Of a DNA stretch of 64,000 nucleotides, positions 51,419 through 60,382 are shown one piece after another. The stretch covers positions 1,144,001 through 1,208,000 of the forward strand of contig NZ_CP092334.1 of NCBI RefSeq assembly GCF_018595685.2. Direction: 5' to 3'. The position numbers and the translations under genes were made by a program. Origin of the DNA: Flavihumibacter rivuli. Its GTDB lineage: Bacteria; Bacteroidota; Bacteroidia; Chitinophagales; Chitinophagaceae. The notes under the pieces are model-generated. The model was not told the DNA's origin. It did no database searches and was given only the letters and a program-made list of their open reading frames with translations. Numbering within the stretch: position 1 is the first letter of the stretch; each line of letters begins with the position of its first letter.

Positions 51419-51431
51419 CATCCAAATAATA

Positions 51432-52427
51432 TTAGTCAACAATAAATGGGTATTCCTGGTCTATATAGATATCCTTATACACTTCGCTGTCATCCGGCCA
51501 GGGGCTTTCTTCAGCAAAGCGAACGGATTCTTCCACTTCTGCATCTACACGCTTGTTGATGGCATCGATCTCTTCCTGGGTAGCAAACTTGTTGTCCAGG
51601 ATGGTCTTCAATACCAATTCAATCGGGTCACGCTGCTTGTACTCTTCCACTTCTTCCTTGGTACGGTATTTCTGGGGATCAGAAATAGAGTGCCCCTTAT
51701 AGCGGTAGGTCTTTATTTCAATCAGGGTCGGACCGTCGCCTTCGCGTGCCCTTTTCACTGCCCTGGCCATTGACTCATGAACGGCCTCAGCACTCATGCC
51801 ATCTACCGAATCAGCAGGCATTTCATAAGCGTCAGCCAGTTTATAGATATCCCTTACGTTAGAGGTCCTTTCTACGGAAGTACCCATGGCGTAGTTGTTG
51901 TTTTCGCAGATGAAGATCACCGGCAGTTTCCACAGCATGGCCAGGTTAAAGGTTTCGTGCAACATACCCTGGCGGGCAGCTCCATCACCGAAGAAGGTCA
52001 GGCAAACCGCATCGGTTCCCTTGTACTTCTCAGCAAAGGCAATACCGGCACCGGTTCCGATCTGAGCACCAACAATACCATGGCCACCAAAGAACCTTTC
52101 CTTGATGCCGAAGAAGTGCATGCTTCCTCCCTTACCCTTGGCACAGCCTGTAGCCTTGCCATACAATTCGGCCATACATGCCTTGGCACTGATACCCTTC
52201 GCCAGGGCCAGACCATGGTCGCGGTAGGCCGTAATGAAAGCATCTTCAGCCTTGGTGGCAGTCATGCAACCCGCAGCAATGGCTTCCTGGCCAACATAGG
52301 CGTGGAAGAAACCGCGGATCTTGCCTTCCATTTTATATTTCTCTTCAGCCTTCAATTCGAACTGGCGGATGAGCACCATCAGCTCATACCAGTAGAGGTA
52401 GGTTTCCTTAGAAAATTTCGTTGCCAC
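51432..52427 (-). CDS. pdhA: Pyruvate dehydrogenase E1 alpha subunit
   Basis: This is a 331-residue E1 alpha with ThDP motif FGDGAARQGMLHETFNLAML plus ICENNNYAMGTSVER, the FFHAYVGQEAIAAGC region and the phosphorylation loop YKGHSISDPQKYRT. It oxidatively decarboxylates pyruvate with E1 beta. No E1 beta, E2 or E3 is nearby, so its partners are elsewhere on the chromosome. This is distinct from the alpha subunit at 28.6-29.6 kb. A perfect -7 box (TATCTTTG, minus strand) lies 22 bases upstream of the ATG. Confidence 0.93.
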   Translation of the reverse strand: MATKFSKETYLYWYELMVLIRQFELKAEEKYKMEGKIRGFFHAYVGQEAIAAGCMTATKAEDAFITAYRDHGLALAKGISAKACMAELYGKATGCAKGKGGSMHFFGIKERFFGGHGIVGAQIGTGAGIAFAEKYKGTDAVCLTFFGDGAARQGMLHETFNLAMLWKLPVIFICENNNYAMGTSVERTSNVRDIYKLADAYEMPADSVDGMSAEAVHESMARAVKRAREGDGPTLIEIKTYRYKGHSISDPQKYRTKEEVEEYKQRDPIELVLKTILDNKFATQEEIDAINKRVDAEVEESVRFAEESPWPDDSEVYKDIYIDQEYPFIVD

Positions 52428-52449
52428 AGTAGATTTTGTTTGAGACGGG

Positions 52450-52457
52450 CAAAGATA
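52450..52457 (-). promoter_or_regulatory. -7 promoter box of pdhA
   Basis: CAAAGATA on the plus strand reads TATCTTTG on the minus strand, 22 bases before the pdhA ATG. Confidence 0.6.
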
Positions 52458-52576
52458 AGGGGAAAGGGGGGAAAAAATTTCATGCCCAAATGGTACTGGC
52501 AGGAATTTTATTATAGCCCGGACGGGAGGGTTGGAAATTTGAAAATGAATGAATTAGGAACTGATAGCCAGGATGG

Positions 52577-52858
52577 TCAATTAATGACCACCTCCTTTAT
52601 CACATTTCCACCCAGCTTCTCGTTCACCCGACTGATAATGGTATCTTTCTGGTACAGCAATTCCTGTTTAAGCGGTGCTACCGAAGTGGTGATATAGAGC
52701 TTATCCCCGTAAATCTTGATGCTTTCCGTGTACTTGGCAATGGTCTTGCCCATGATCTCTTCCCATACATCTGTGATCTGGAGGGCTTGCACCGCCCCCT
52801 TCAGCCTGCTCTTCCTAAGGAACTGCTCAATGGCATCGCCCAATGAATACTCTCCCAT
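52577..52858 (-). CDS. DUF721 protein (DciA-like)
   Basis: This is 93 residues: MGEYSLGDAIEQFLRKSRLK, the central VWEEIMGKTIAKYTESI and DKLYITTSVAPLKQELLYQK, typical of the DUF721/DciA core. DciA loads the replicative helicase in many bacteria. The frame extends to 52927, but a perfect promoter box (TATCTTTG, minus strand 52863-52870) ends 4 bases before the ATG at 52858, so the shorter form is chosen and may be leaderless. recF lies upstream across a 451-base gap. Confidence 0.8.
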   Translation of the reverse strand: MGEYSLGDAIEQFLRKSRLKGAVQALQITDVWEEIMGKTIAKYTESIKIYGDKLYITTSVAPLKQELLYQKDTIISRVNEKLGGNVIKEVVIN

Positions 52859-52862
52859 GCCC

Positions 52863-52870
52863 CAAAGATA
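52863..52870 (-). promoter_or_regulatory. -7 promoter box of the DUF721 gene
   Basis: CAAAGATA on the plus strand reads TATCTTTG on the minus strand, only 4 bases before the chosen ATG, implying a leaderless or very short-leader message. Confidence 0.6.
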
Positions 52871-53309
52871 GGGGCAAAATCCCTGCATCCGGCCTGTAAA
52901 AGCCATCCCCCCACCCACTGCAGCCATAAAACTGCTAAGAATTCCTTAATGAAAGTTGTTGTTGCAACCAACCGGACCCGATGGTTGTCTTTAGTGTACT
53001 TTCCTCGATGATCCGGGAATATGACAACTCCAAGTGATCCGGATTGAAAAGGATCCGACCTTAAGAACAGGGCCATTTCAGGTGTCCACGTGTGGATCGG
53101 AATAGTGCTCGTTAAATCCAGTATAGGTTCGTACCCACCCTATGAAAGATCCGTTTACTCATCGTTCAGACCAATTCAGGTCTGTGTAGCATGAGGTCCG
53201 GGGCTTTTGGTTGGCCCGGATGAGTAGCAGAATGGTCCCGTTTTTGAATCCATCCTTGTATCTGACCAGATCTTAATCCGTACCCTCCCTATGAAGTTGT
53301 GCCGGATTA
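52871..53309. other. Intergenic region with hairpins and a 16-base repeat
   Basis: No convincing gene is present. It holds a 16-base near-repeat, GTACCCACCCTATGAA (53131-53146) and GTACCCTCCCTATGAA (53280-53295), a perfect 6-base hairpin CAGACC-N6-GGTCTG (53167-53184) and a second weaker one around TCCGGG...CCCGGA (53197-53220). It could be a non-coding RNA region or a decayed element. I see no cluster of DnaA boxes, so I do not call an origin. Confidence 0.35.
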
Positions 53310-54395
53310 TCAGGAAAGTTTTATGGATTGAAAGGGTAATCCCAATGAGGAAAAAGTGCCCGCCAATCTTTCCTCATGGGTATCGGTCACCAGCACCTGG
53401 CCATGGTTGTTCACACCTACTTCGTGCAATAGGTTATGCATCCTTTGTGCATCCAGCTTTTCAAATACATCATCCAGCAACAGTATCGGTTCAAATCCCT
53501 TGTTCGATTTGAGGCTGCTGAATTCAGCAAGTTTCAAGGCAAACAGCAGGCTCTTTCTTTGTCCTTGTGAGGCTGTTTGGCGAAAGGGCTTCTCATTCAA
53601 CTGTATGGCGATATCATCGCGATGCACCCCGCAATGGGTGCGCTGCGCATACATATCCCTTTCCCGGTTACGGGCCAGCCAATCTGCCATGGAAAGTTCA
53701 TGCAGCTGGCTTTCATACTTCAACACCAGGTCATATTCCTCCCCTGCTATGGTTGCATAATTGGCTTTTACCTGCCTGAGCAATTGCCCCAACAGGTTCT
53801 TGCGACAGGTGTAGATGTAATTGGCCGGTGATATCAATTGGTGATCCAACACATCGAGCAGGTCGGTATTCCTTTGGCGGGTTTCCGCCATTTGCTTGAG
53901 CAGGCTGTTGCGTTGCACCAATACCTTGTTGTATTGCATCAATTGCAAGAGGTATTCATGATCGAGCTGGCTGAAAAGGGCATCCATGAAACGCCTCCGT
54001 TCCTCACTCCCGTCAGTGATGATCTGCACATCATCCGGCGCGATAAACACCGCCGGGAATTCCCCGATATGGTCTGCCATCCGTTCACAAGGCTGGCCAT
54101 CGATGATGAATTCCTTTTTACCGTTCTCCCGAAGCACTGCAACGATGTTGTGGGTTGTCCCCTGTTTACTGAACTGGCCCTCAATCCTGAAACCCTGTGC
54201 CCCCTGGAAAACATGCTGTGCGTCGGACTTGGAGAAATAGCTCTTGGTGAAGCAGAGATAATAAACCGCATCCAGCAGGTTGGTCTTCCCAATACCGTTC
54301 TTGCCTGAAATACCCACCACCCTGTCCGAAAAATGGAAGGATTGTGCCAGATAGTTCTTGAACTGGAAGAGTGCTATTTTTTCGACGGCTAACAA
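53310..54395 (-). CDS. recF: DNA replication and repair protein RecF
   Basis: This is a 361-residue SMC-like ATPase. Walker A is GISGKNGIGKTNLLDAVYYL; the signature ASQGQRKSLLFALKLAEF and Walker B ILLLDDVFEKLD follow. It acts with RecO and RecR to load RecA at gaps. In many bacteria recF sits with dnaA, dnaN and gyrB; here it is with a DUF721 gene instead. The length is normal. Confidence 0.95.
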   Translation of the reverse strand: MLAVEKIALFQFKNYLAQSFHFSDRVVGISGKNGIGKTNLLDAVYYLCFTKSYFSKSDAQHVFQGAQGFRIEGQFSKQGTTHNIVAVLRENGKKEFIIDGQPCERMADHIGEFPAVFIAPDDVQIITDGSEERRRFMDALFSQLDHEYLLQLMQYNKVLVQRNSLLKQMAETRQRNTDLLDVLDHQLISPANYIYTCRKNLLGQLLRQVKANYATIAGEEYDLVLKYESQLHELSMADWLARNRERDMYAQRTHCGVHRDDIAIQLNEKPFRQTASQGQRKSLLFALKLAEFSSLKSNKGFEPILLLDDVFEKLDAQRMHNLLHEVGVNNHGQVLVTDTHEERLAGTFSSLGLPFQSIKLS

Positions 54396-54440
54396 AGCGG
54401 GCGCAAATTAAGGATTAATCGGTCCTTACCATTATCTGCC

Positions 54441-55496
54441 TTAATTACCGAATGACCTGGCCCTTGGGTCTATCCAGCCATAGAGCAGGTCGGCAAGTAT
54501 GCCAACCAATACAAAGAAAGCTGCCGATACCAGTACAGCCCCCATTACAACGGGGAAATCCAGTTTTTCCAGGGCATCTACGGTGAGCTTACCAAGTCCT
54601 TTCCAGCCAAAGATGTATTCCACAAAAAATGCCCCGGCCAGCAGTTCGGCAAACCATCCGGTTATGGCAGTGATGACTGGATTGAGGGCATTCTTCAGGG
54701 CATGCTTCCATACCACCACCCTTTTATCCAAACCTTTTGCATAGGCCGTGCGGATATAATCCTGTTGCAATACATCCAGCATGGAACTCCTGGTCAGTTG
54801 GGCTATAATGGCCAGGGGTCGAATGCCTAAGGTTAGTGCTGGCAGGACCAGGTTGGAAAGCGTTAGGTATGGGCTGCCGGTATTGGTGTCCAGGTCGAAC
54901 CAGCTGCCGGTCATGTGCAAGCCGGTAAGGTCCGACCAGAGGAATCCCAGGAAATAGGCAATCAGGATACCCATGAAAAAGGAAGGCGCCGATATGCCCA
55001 GGATACTGGTGAAGATGGTGGTGGTATCGAGCCAGCTATCCTTGTTCAAGGCTGCGATTACCCCGAACATAATACCTAGTACAGTTGCGAAAGCGATGGC
55101 AGCGGTGGCCAACATCAGGGTGCCCGGTAAGGCTTCTGCAATTACCCCAAGAACCTCCCGCTTGGATTGGTAGGAACGTCGCAGGTAGGGCAATTTGAAC
55201 CCCAACTTTGTATCCCCACCAATGAAAACTCCCTTTAGTTTCTTGGCCTCGATCTCAGCTTTTGAGTGGATACCAACAGGAGAAACATCATTCAGGTAAA
55301 AAAGGAATTGTTTCCACTTGGGCTGGTCGAGGTAGAGTTCCTTCCGGATATTTTCCTGGGTGGCTGCATCGGCCCTCTGTCCCATCACCAGCCGGCTGGG
55401 ATCACCAAAACCCTGGAAGAGGAAAAAGACCACTACCACCACCCCCAGTAATACCAGCAGGCCATAAGCAAGCTTCCTAAGGATATAGTTGACCAA
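54441..55496 (-). CDS. ABC transporter permease (DppB/OppB family)
   Basis: This is a 351-residue inner-membrane permease. The N-terminal segment YGLLVLLGVVVVVFFLFQGF, a periplasmic loop of about 85 residues and five more membrane segments are visible. The EAA-like coupling loop is near residue 255 (RTAYAKGLDKRVVVWKHALK). It belongs to the DppB-type permeases for peptide, nickel or opine uptake. The periplasmic binding protein, second permease and ATPase genes are not adjacent, which is unusual for the family. Confidence 0.88.
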   Translation of the reverse strand: MVNYILRKLAYGLLVLLGVVVVVFFLFQGFGDPSRLVMGQRADAATQENIRKELYLDQPKWKQFLFYLNDVSPVGIHSKAEIEAKKLKGVFIGGDTKLGFKLPYLRRSYQSKREVLGVIAEALPGTLMLATAAIAFATVLGIMFGVIAALNKDSWLDTTTIFTSILGISAPSFFMGILIAYFLGFLWSDLTGLHMTGSWFDLDTNTGSPYLTLSNLVLPALTLGIRPLAIIAQLTRSSMLDVLQQDYIRTAYAKGLDKRVVVWKHALKNALNPVITAITGWFAELLAGAFFVEYIFGWKGLGKLTVDALEKLDFPVVMGAVLVSAAFFVLVGILADLLYGWIDPRARSFGN

Positions 55497-55528
55497 ATTG
55501 GGTAATTGACAATTATACTTTTTTAGAC

Positions 55529-56671
55529 CTAACGGTTACCTGCAACCGAAGTGATCTCCCTGATGGCAACCAATGATTTCGCCGCATCAGCAAGCGCCCA
55601 TTTATTCACCACAGCACCATCATTCATCAGGTAGAGGGTCAGGTCGGTCCTCGCCGCGGTCTTCACTGCTACAGCATCGGAACGCAATACCTGGATATGG
55701 CGCAGCCCGGCAGGCAGCAGTTTATTTACCGCATCTGCAACGGGTGTAATGATGACCAGTGGCATATTTCCGGAACGGGACAATTCTTCCAGCTCACTGA
55801 TCCAGTTAAGGATCTCCTTTTGCTTGCCTTCCTCCACTTTGCGGATGAAGAGCCATTGCATCATCCCCCTGGCGGTAGTAATGGCATGGGTAGTATCATT
55901 TCCGGAAGCGGTCAACAATACAAAATCCTTTACCGGCGGTTCCGCATTGCCTTTCCGGACCAGTTTATCATAGCGTTTGACAAAAGTGTAGGTAGAATCA
56001 TTGAAATCAGCGGGGAACTGGTCAGCAGTAAACTCCACTTCCTTGCCATCCTTCTGGTAAACAAAACTGATCACCGTACTGTCGGGAATGGCACCCGCGG
56101 GGATCTGCATTTGCGCCGCTATGTTCATTCCTTTTTTGTAAGGAAGGCAATCCACCACCGGCAGGTGCCGGAGCACATACCACTGGAACCCGAAACTGAA
56201 AATTACCGTTGCTAGTAAGAAAATCATGCTCGTGTTCCTGGACTTCGACGATTTTATGGAATCCCGGTAGCGGAAGAGCAAGAGGATCAGGATCAGCAGG
56301 ACAATATCCTTGATAAAGGATTGGGTGGGCGTAAGCGGGATGCAATCACCAAAACAGCCACAACTCTTGATCTTACCCGATAGCAAGGCATAGCCGGTCA
56401 GGAAAGTGAAGAATATGATCAGCAGCAACAATAGCCAGCTGAACAAACGCATCTGCCATCCAATGATCACTGCCACCCCGGCAATGATCTCAAAAGCGAT
56501 CATCAGTATGGAAAAGGCCAGGGTATAATCATTGAGCGCATGCATTCCCCATACCTCAAAAAACTCCTGCATCTTGTAACTCAGGCCGAGGGGGTCATTG
56601 GCCTTCACAAGGCCAGAGAAAATGAAGAGGATGCCTACGATATACCGGGTAATGGTCAGGATCGGTTTCAT
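55529..56671 (-). CDS. BT_3928-like DoxX/MauE-family membrane protein
   Basis: This is 380 residues. The first 140 form a DoxX/MauE-like four-helix membrane domain (TRYIVGILFIFSGLVKANDP, FEIIAGVAVIIGWQMRL, and a cysteine motif CGCFGDCIPL, as in MauE-like proteins). A fifth hydrophobic segment near residue 150 is followed by a soluble C-terminal domain of about 210 residues with a thioredoxin-like order of strands (FVLLTASGNDTTHAITTARG, LVIITPVADAVNKLL). The architecture matches the Bacteroidota BT_3928 family, of unknown function. It lies with DUF1599 and folP, an arrangement common in Bacteroidota. Confidence 0.8.
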   Translation of the reverse strand: MKPILTITRYIVGILFIFSGLVKANDPLGLSYKMQEFFEVWGMHALNDYTLAFSILMIAFEIIAGVAVIIGWQMRLFSWLLLLLIIFFTFLTGYALLSGKIKSCGCFGDCIPLTPTQSFIKDIVLLILILLLFRYRDSIKSSKSRNTSMIFLLATVIFSFGFQWYVLRHLPVVDCLPYKKGMNIAAQMQIPAGAIPDSTVISFVYQKDGKEVEFTADQFPADFNDSTYTFVKRYDKLVRKGNAEPPVKDFVLLTASGNDTTHAITTARGMMQWLFIRKVEEGKQKEILNWISELEELSRSGNMPLVIITPVADAVNKLLPAGLRHIQVLRSDAVAVKTAARTDLTLYLMNDGAVVNKWALADAAKSLVAIREITSVAGNR

Positions 56672-56726
56672 GCTGTAACGAATTTTAACGGAAAGGTGCT
56701 TGGCGCATTTGGTTAGATTAGGTAGT

Positions 56727-57278
56727 TCATCCTTTGTGCTTTCCTTCCCCGATCATGATCAGGGCAAAAGCCGCATAGTTGAAGATATCCAGGTAATTGG
56801 CATCGATGCCCTCACTGATCAGGGTCCTGCCCTCATTGGCCAGGATCTGGCGGATGCGAAGGAGCTTGGACAGGATGAGGTCAACAAAACTTTCCTGGCT
56901 CATATCCCTCCAGGCTTCCCCATAATCATGGTTCTTTTGGGCCATCAATTCCCTTGCCCTGTTCACCTGTTCATCATAGGCCTGCTCTACTTTATTGGGG
57001 TCAAGGTCTTCAGGGGCATCTTTGGGCAATTGCAATTGCACCAGGCCGATCACTGCATAATTGAGGATACCCATGAACTCCGACTGCACGCTATCCCCTA
57101 CCATTTGCTTGCCGGTCTCCTGGATGGTACGGATGCGCTTGGCCTTGATGAAGATCTGGTCCACGATCGAAACAGGACGGTATACTCGCCATGAGGTACC
57201 ATAATCCCTGGTCTTCTTGATAAATATTTCCTTACAATGGTTGATCGCCTGGTCGTATTGCAATAAGGTTGTTGACAT
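56727..57278 (-). CDS. DUF1599 family protein
   Basis: This is 183 residues made of two similar halves. The first has CKEIFIKKTRDYGTSWRVYR and the second RARELMAQKNHDYGEAWRDM; both carry the pattern K-x-H/R-D-Y-G-x-(S/A)-W-R. Helical stretches follow each (QIFIKAKRIRTIQETG, LILSKLLRIRQILANEG). DUF1599 is widespread in Bacteroidota; a nucleotide-related fold has been suggested, but function is not established to my knowledge. It is divergent from folP (53 bases between starts). Confidence 0.85.
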   Translation of the reverse strand: MSTTLLQYDQAINHCKEIFIKKTRDYGTSWRVYRPVSIVDQIFIKAKRIRTIQETGKQMVGDSVQSEFMGILNYAVIGLVQLQLPKDAPEDLDPNKVEQAYDEQVNRARELMAQKNHDYGEAWRDMSQESFVDLILSKLLRIRQILANEGRTLISEGIDANYLDIFNYAAFALIMIGEGKHKG

Positions 57279-57331
57279 AGCTTAGCCGAAAAATGTTCAT
57301 CTTTATCGGTCAAAAGTAAGGATTAGCAACC

Positions 57332-58174
57332 ATGTTCAGTTTGAATTGCAAAGGCAGGCTTATAGAAATTTCCAGCCCCGTGGTCATGGGTATTATCAAC
57401 ATTACCCCCGACTCCTTTTACTCCGGCAGCAGGAAGCCGGCAGCGGAACAAGCAGTTGAGCAAGCGGGGAAAATGCTGGCGGAAGGCGCCACCTTCCTTG
57501 ACATTGGAGGCCAGAGCACCCGACCTGATAGTCAATGGCTGGATGCACCGACCGAATGGGAAAGGGTTGAACCGGCCTTAAAGGCAATCCTGGAGCAATA
57601 CCCTGATGCCCTGATTTCAATTGATACCTTTCATGCATCGGTTGCTGCGCAGGCTGTAGCTGCAGGCGCAGTAATGGTAAATGATATTTCAGGCGGACAG
57701 TTGGATCCGGGCATGCTGGAAACAGTAGGTCGGCTGGGTGTACCCTATGTCTGCATGCACATGAAAGGCAGTCCCCAAACCATGCAACAGCTGGCCAGTT
57801 ATGATAACCTGGTGCTGGAGGTAATGGACTATTTCATTGAACGGATGGATGCCTGCAGGAAGGCCGGCATTAATGACCTGGTGCTGGATCCCGGCTTCGG
57901 CTTTTCCAAAACCATCGACCATAATTTCCAATTGCTAAAGGACCTATCCGTACTCAAACAACTTGGTCTACCTGTCCTGGCAGGGCTTTCCCGCAAATCC
58001 ACCATTTACAAGACACTGGGCATTGGTCCTGAAGAAGCTTTGAACGGGACTACTGTTTTGAATACCATTGCGCTGCAACAAGGCGCGGACATCTTAAGGG
58101 TACATGATGTATTACCTGCCATGGAAGCCATTAAGCTGACGAACAAACTGGCTGGGACAGGATTCAACACCTGA
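57332..58174 (+). CDS. folP: Dihydropteroate synthase
   Basis: This is a 280-residue TIM-barrel enzyme that joins pABA and the pterin pyrophosphate in folate synthesis; it is the sulfonamide target. Motifs: VMGIINITPDSFYSGS, LDIGGQSTRPDS, MVNDISGGQLDPG, LVLDPGFGFSKTIDHNF and LAGLSRKSTIYK. Length and motif order are normal. The position next to divergent DUF1599 and BT_3928-like genes is typical of Bacteroidota. Confidence 0.95.
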   Translation: MFSLNCKGRLIEISSPVVMGIINITPDSFYSGSRKPAAEQAVEQAGKMLAEGATFLDIGGQSTRPDSQWLDAPTEWERVEPALKAILEQYPDALISIDTFHASVAAQAVAAGAVMVNDISGGQLDPGMLETVGRLGVPYVCMHMKGSPQTMQQLASYDNLVLEVMDYFIERMDACRKAGINDLVLDPGFGFSKTIDHNFQLLKDLSVLKQLGLPVLAGLSRKSTIYKTLGIGPEEALNGTTVLNTIALQQGADILRVHDVLPAMEAIKLTNKLAGTGFNT

Positions 58175-58185
58175 GCCGTAAGCAT

Positions 58186-58215
58186 AAAAAAACTGGCCAC
58201 CTTGCGGTGGCCAGT
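58186..58215 (-). terminator. Intrinsic terminator of the FKBP gene
   Basis: ACTGGCCACC and GGTGGCCAGT form a perfect 10-base stem around TTGC. The A-run at 58186-58191 becomes a T-run on the minus strand, so it serves the FKBP gene; it may also slow folP transcripts. Confidence 0.8.
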
Positions 58216-58256
58216 GCGGAGATATCTCCTGTGTGTGTATAAAGAGTTGAGCAGTC

Positions 58257-59171
58257 TTATTGCTTTGCAGGCTGGTTTTCTGCTGGCGGAATGGCTGGGT
58301 TCTGCTGGGGAGCAGGCGCCTTATCCATTACATCCACCATTTCAATATCAAAGATCAGGGCCTCATTGGGCTGGCCGCCGGGACCCGGGCGCATGCCATA
58401 GGCAAGGAAACCAGGGATATACAGCGTTCCTTTTCCACCTTTCTTGAAATACTTCAGCCCTTCATCCCAACCTGGAATAACCTGACCTGCACCTACCGGG
58501 AAAGTAATGGGATCTTTTCCGGGTTCCATATTGGTCTCGAATTCCTTGCCGGTGGCCAGGATCTTACCACGATACTTAACAGACACAAACTTTCCTGAAT
58601 CTGCTGCAAGACCTTCACCAGGATTTTGAACGGCCACATAAGTACCCCTGCCGATCTTCTGGGCATTGATATTGTTCTTCTTGATAAATTCATCTACCAG
58701 GGCCTGGTCGCGTCCTTCCTGCTTCTTCATTTCTTCCATCTGCTGGGCCTGTGCCTGCTCCTGGTTGTCGAGGATATCCAGGATCCTGATACCGATCTGG
58801 ATCTTGTCGCCCTTCTTCATATAAGGAGGCAGCATGGGGTTTTGCTTCATGATGGAATCCACTTCCTGGATGATCACCACGCTATCACCCTTGTGCAGGA
58901 AGCGAAACACTTCTGCGGGGTTATAGGAAGCAGGTACGCTGTCAACGGGTGAGAAAATTGGCATTCCACCAATGGAAGTACCCAAAATGGAATCATTAAT
59001 CTTCGTGGTATAATGGAGCTTGAAGAACTGGCCGATTTTTACCTGGGGACCACTGCCCTTCTCAACAACCATATACAGGATGCCGCTTGAGGTTTTGCTG
59101 TAATCACCACTACCGCAGGCTGCCAGCATGGAGGCGGCGATAATGGATGCGAGGATTGAACGCTTTGTCAT
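58257..59171 (-). CDS. FKBP-type peptidyl-prolyl isomerase lipoprotein
   Basis: This is 304 residues with a lipobox (SMLAACGSGDYS, Cys at residue 19). Two FKBP domains are visible: residues about 28-130 (weak, without the full active-site set) and about 165-280 with FVSVKYRGKILATGKEFETN, VIPGWDEGLKYFKKGGKGTL, YIPGFLAYGMRPGP and ALIFDIEMVDV. A Lys/Gln-rich helix links them. The C-terminus is Pro-rich. It catalyses proline isomerisation in folding of envelope proteins. Its start is one base past the DHH gene stop, so it is the second gene of a pair. Confidence 0.9.
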   Translation of the reverse strand: MTKRSILASIIAASMLAACGSGDYSKTSSGILYMVVEKGSGPQVKIGQFFKLHYTTKINDSILGTSIGGMPIFSPVDSVPASYNPAEVFRFLHKGDSVVIIQEVDSIMKQNPMLPPYMKKGDKIQIGIRILDILDNQEQAQAQQMEEMKKQEGRDQALVDEFIKKNNINAQKIGRGTYVAVQNPGEGLAADSGKFVSVKYRGKILATGKEFETNMEPGKDPITFPVGAGQVIPGWDEGLKYFKKGGKGTLYIPGFLAYGMRPGPGGQPNEALIFDIEMVDVMDKAPAPQQNPAIPPAENQPAKQ

Positions 59172-59172
59172 G

Positions 59173-60186
59173 TTATGTTAATTGAAATTCTGATGCTGTT
59201 TCCTTTAATACTTTCCTGAAGGTCCGCAGGGTCTCTTCCAAGCTTGCACTGCTCCTGCCCCCTGCTGCATTAAAATGGCCGCCCCCTTCGAAATAGCGAC
59301 GGGCAAAGGTATTGACATCCACATTCCCCTTGCTCCTGAAGCTCCACTTCCTTTCTTCGTCGCGGTCGATCACAATGGCTGCCATCCTGATGCCCATGAT
59401 GCTCAGGGGATAGTTTACCAAGCCCTCCGTATCACCGGTCTTGATATCATAGCGAAGCAGGTCTTGCTTGGTAACCCAGATCAGGGCCGTATTGTATTCA
59501 TAGAACACTTCCATCCTGTTGGTCAACACATGGCCAATAAAACGGAGCCTGTTCTCATAGAAGCTGTCATAGATATGTTCATGCACAAGGGTATGCTGCA
59601 GGCCGGTCTCCTTTAAGCGGGCCACCATCCTGTGCAGGTCAGCGCTGGCTGCAGGAAAACGGAAGGAACCGGTATCACCGATCACGCCGGCATAAAGACA
59701 TGCCGCTATATCCTTATTCAAGAGGTGTCCATGCCCACTCTCTTCAATGAAATCATAAACCATCTCACAGGTACTGCTCTTACCGGTATCACTTACCCCA
59801 TAGGAGAAGCTTTCAACAGCAGGCTGCTGGTGGTGGTCGATAAGGATCTTCACACCTCCGGCCCTTTCTACCACCGGGGCAAGGTTCTTGGTCCGGTGAA
59901 GGGTATTGAAGTCAAGGCAGAATATCCAGTCCGCACTGTTCATGATCATTTCTGACCGTTCCCGGTTCATTTCAAAGTTGATCACCTTTTCACAGGCCGG
60001 CATCCAATCGAGGAAGGCTGCCCAGTTGGTGGGTGATATAACAGTAACCTCATGTCCCAACAGGGTCAGGAAATGATACAGACCAAGGGACGACCCCATA
60101 GCGTCGGGGTCTGGTTTCTGGTGTGTGGTAATGACAATCTTTCTCGGCGTTCCCAGTTCGGGATATATATAGTGTATCGGCTGCAT
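59173..60186 (-). CDS. DHH-family phosphoesterase (NrnA-like oligoribonuclease/pAp phosphatase)
   Basis: This is 337 residues. Motifs: TTHQKPDPDAMGSSLGLY (DxD), ILIDHHQQPAVES (DHH), VIGDTGSFRFPA, and the DHHA1 C-terminal GGGHFNAAGGRSS. This is the NrnA-type layout, acting on short RNA ends or 3'-phosphoadenosine phosphate. The frame extends to 60258, but TACATTTG at 60196-60203 (minus strand) with a TTG 20 bases further upstream marks the promoter, and the ATG at 60186 follows it by 9 bases. It is upstream of the FKBP gene by one base, so the two are an operon. Confidence 0.88.
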   Translation of the reverse strand: MQPIHYIYPELGTPRKIVITTHQKPDPDAMGSSLGLYHFLTLLGHEVTVISPTNWAAFLDWMPACEKVINFEMNRERSEMIMNSADWIFCLDFNTLHRTKNLAPVVERAGGVKILIDHHQQPAVESFSYGVSDTGKSSTCEMVYDFIEESGHGHLLNKDIAACLYAGVIGDTGSFRFPAASADLHRMVARLKETGLQHTLVHEHIYDSFYENRLRFIGHVLTNRMEVFYEYNTALIWVTKQDLLRYDIKTGDTEGLVNYPLSIMGIRMAAIVIDRDEERKWSFRSKGNVDVNTFARRYFEGGGHFNAAGGRSSASLEETLRTFRKVLKETASEFQLT

Positions 60187-60195
60187 AAAGCGGGG

Positions 60196-60226
60196 CAAAT
60201 GTAGGGTTTCGTGACCGAATGGCCAA
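60196..60226 (-). promoter_or_regulatory. Promoter of the DHH-FKBP operon
   Basis: CAAATGTA (60196-60203) reads TACATTTG on the minus strand and CAA at 60224-60226 reads TTG, with 20 bases between. It is one of the best promoter matches in the window. It fixes the DHH start at 60186 and implies a short leader. Confidence 0.7.
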
Positions 60227-60355
60227 CGAACCTGGGCAGGCACCTGGCAGAAAGTCAAGCTTCACCGGATGGCGGCTTCCGGGTAAAATGCCCGGATGAC
60301 AACCGGGAGGGCAATTTCACATTTCAACAACATCATTTTTCCTGAGAAAATACGC

Positions 60356-60363
60356 TACCTTTG
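60356..60363 (+). promoter_or_regulatory. -7 promoter box of ndk
   Basis: TACCTTTG matches TAnnTTTG and ends 19 bases before the ATG at 60383 (13 before the ATG at 60377). It lies inside the longer open frame from 60296, ruling that start out. Confidence 0.6.
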
Positions 60364-60382
60364 CGGCCCAAATAGCATGTAT

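Noticed and set aside
52871..53309. Replication origin near recF
   Set aside because: No cluster of TTATCCACA-type boxes was seen and dnaA and dnaN are absent.
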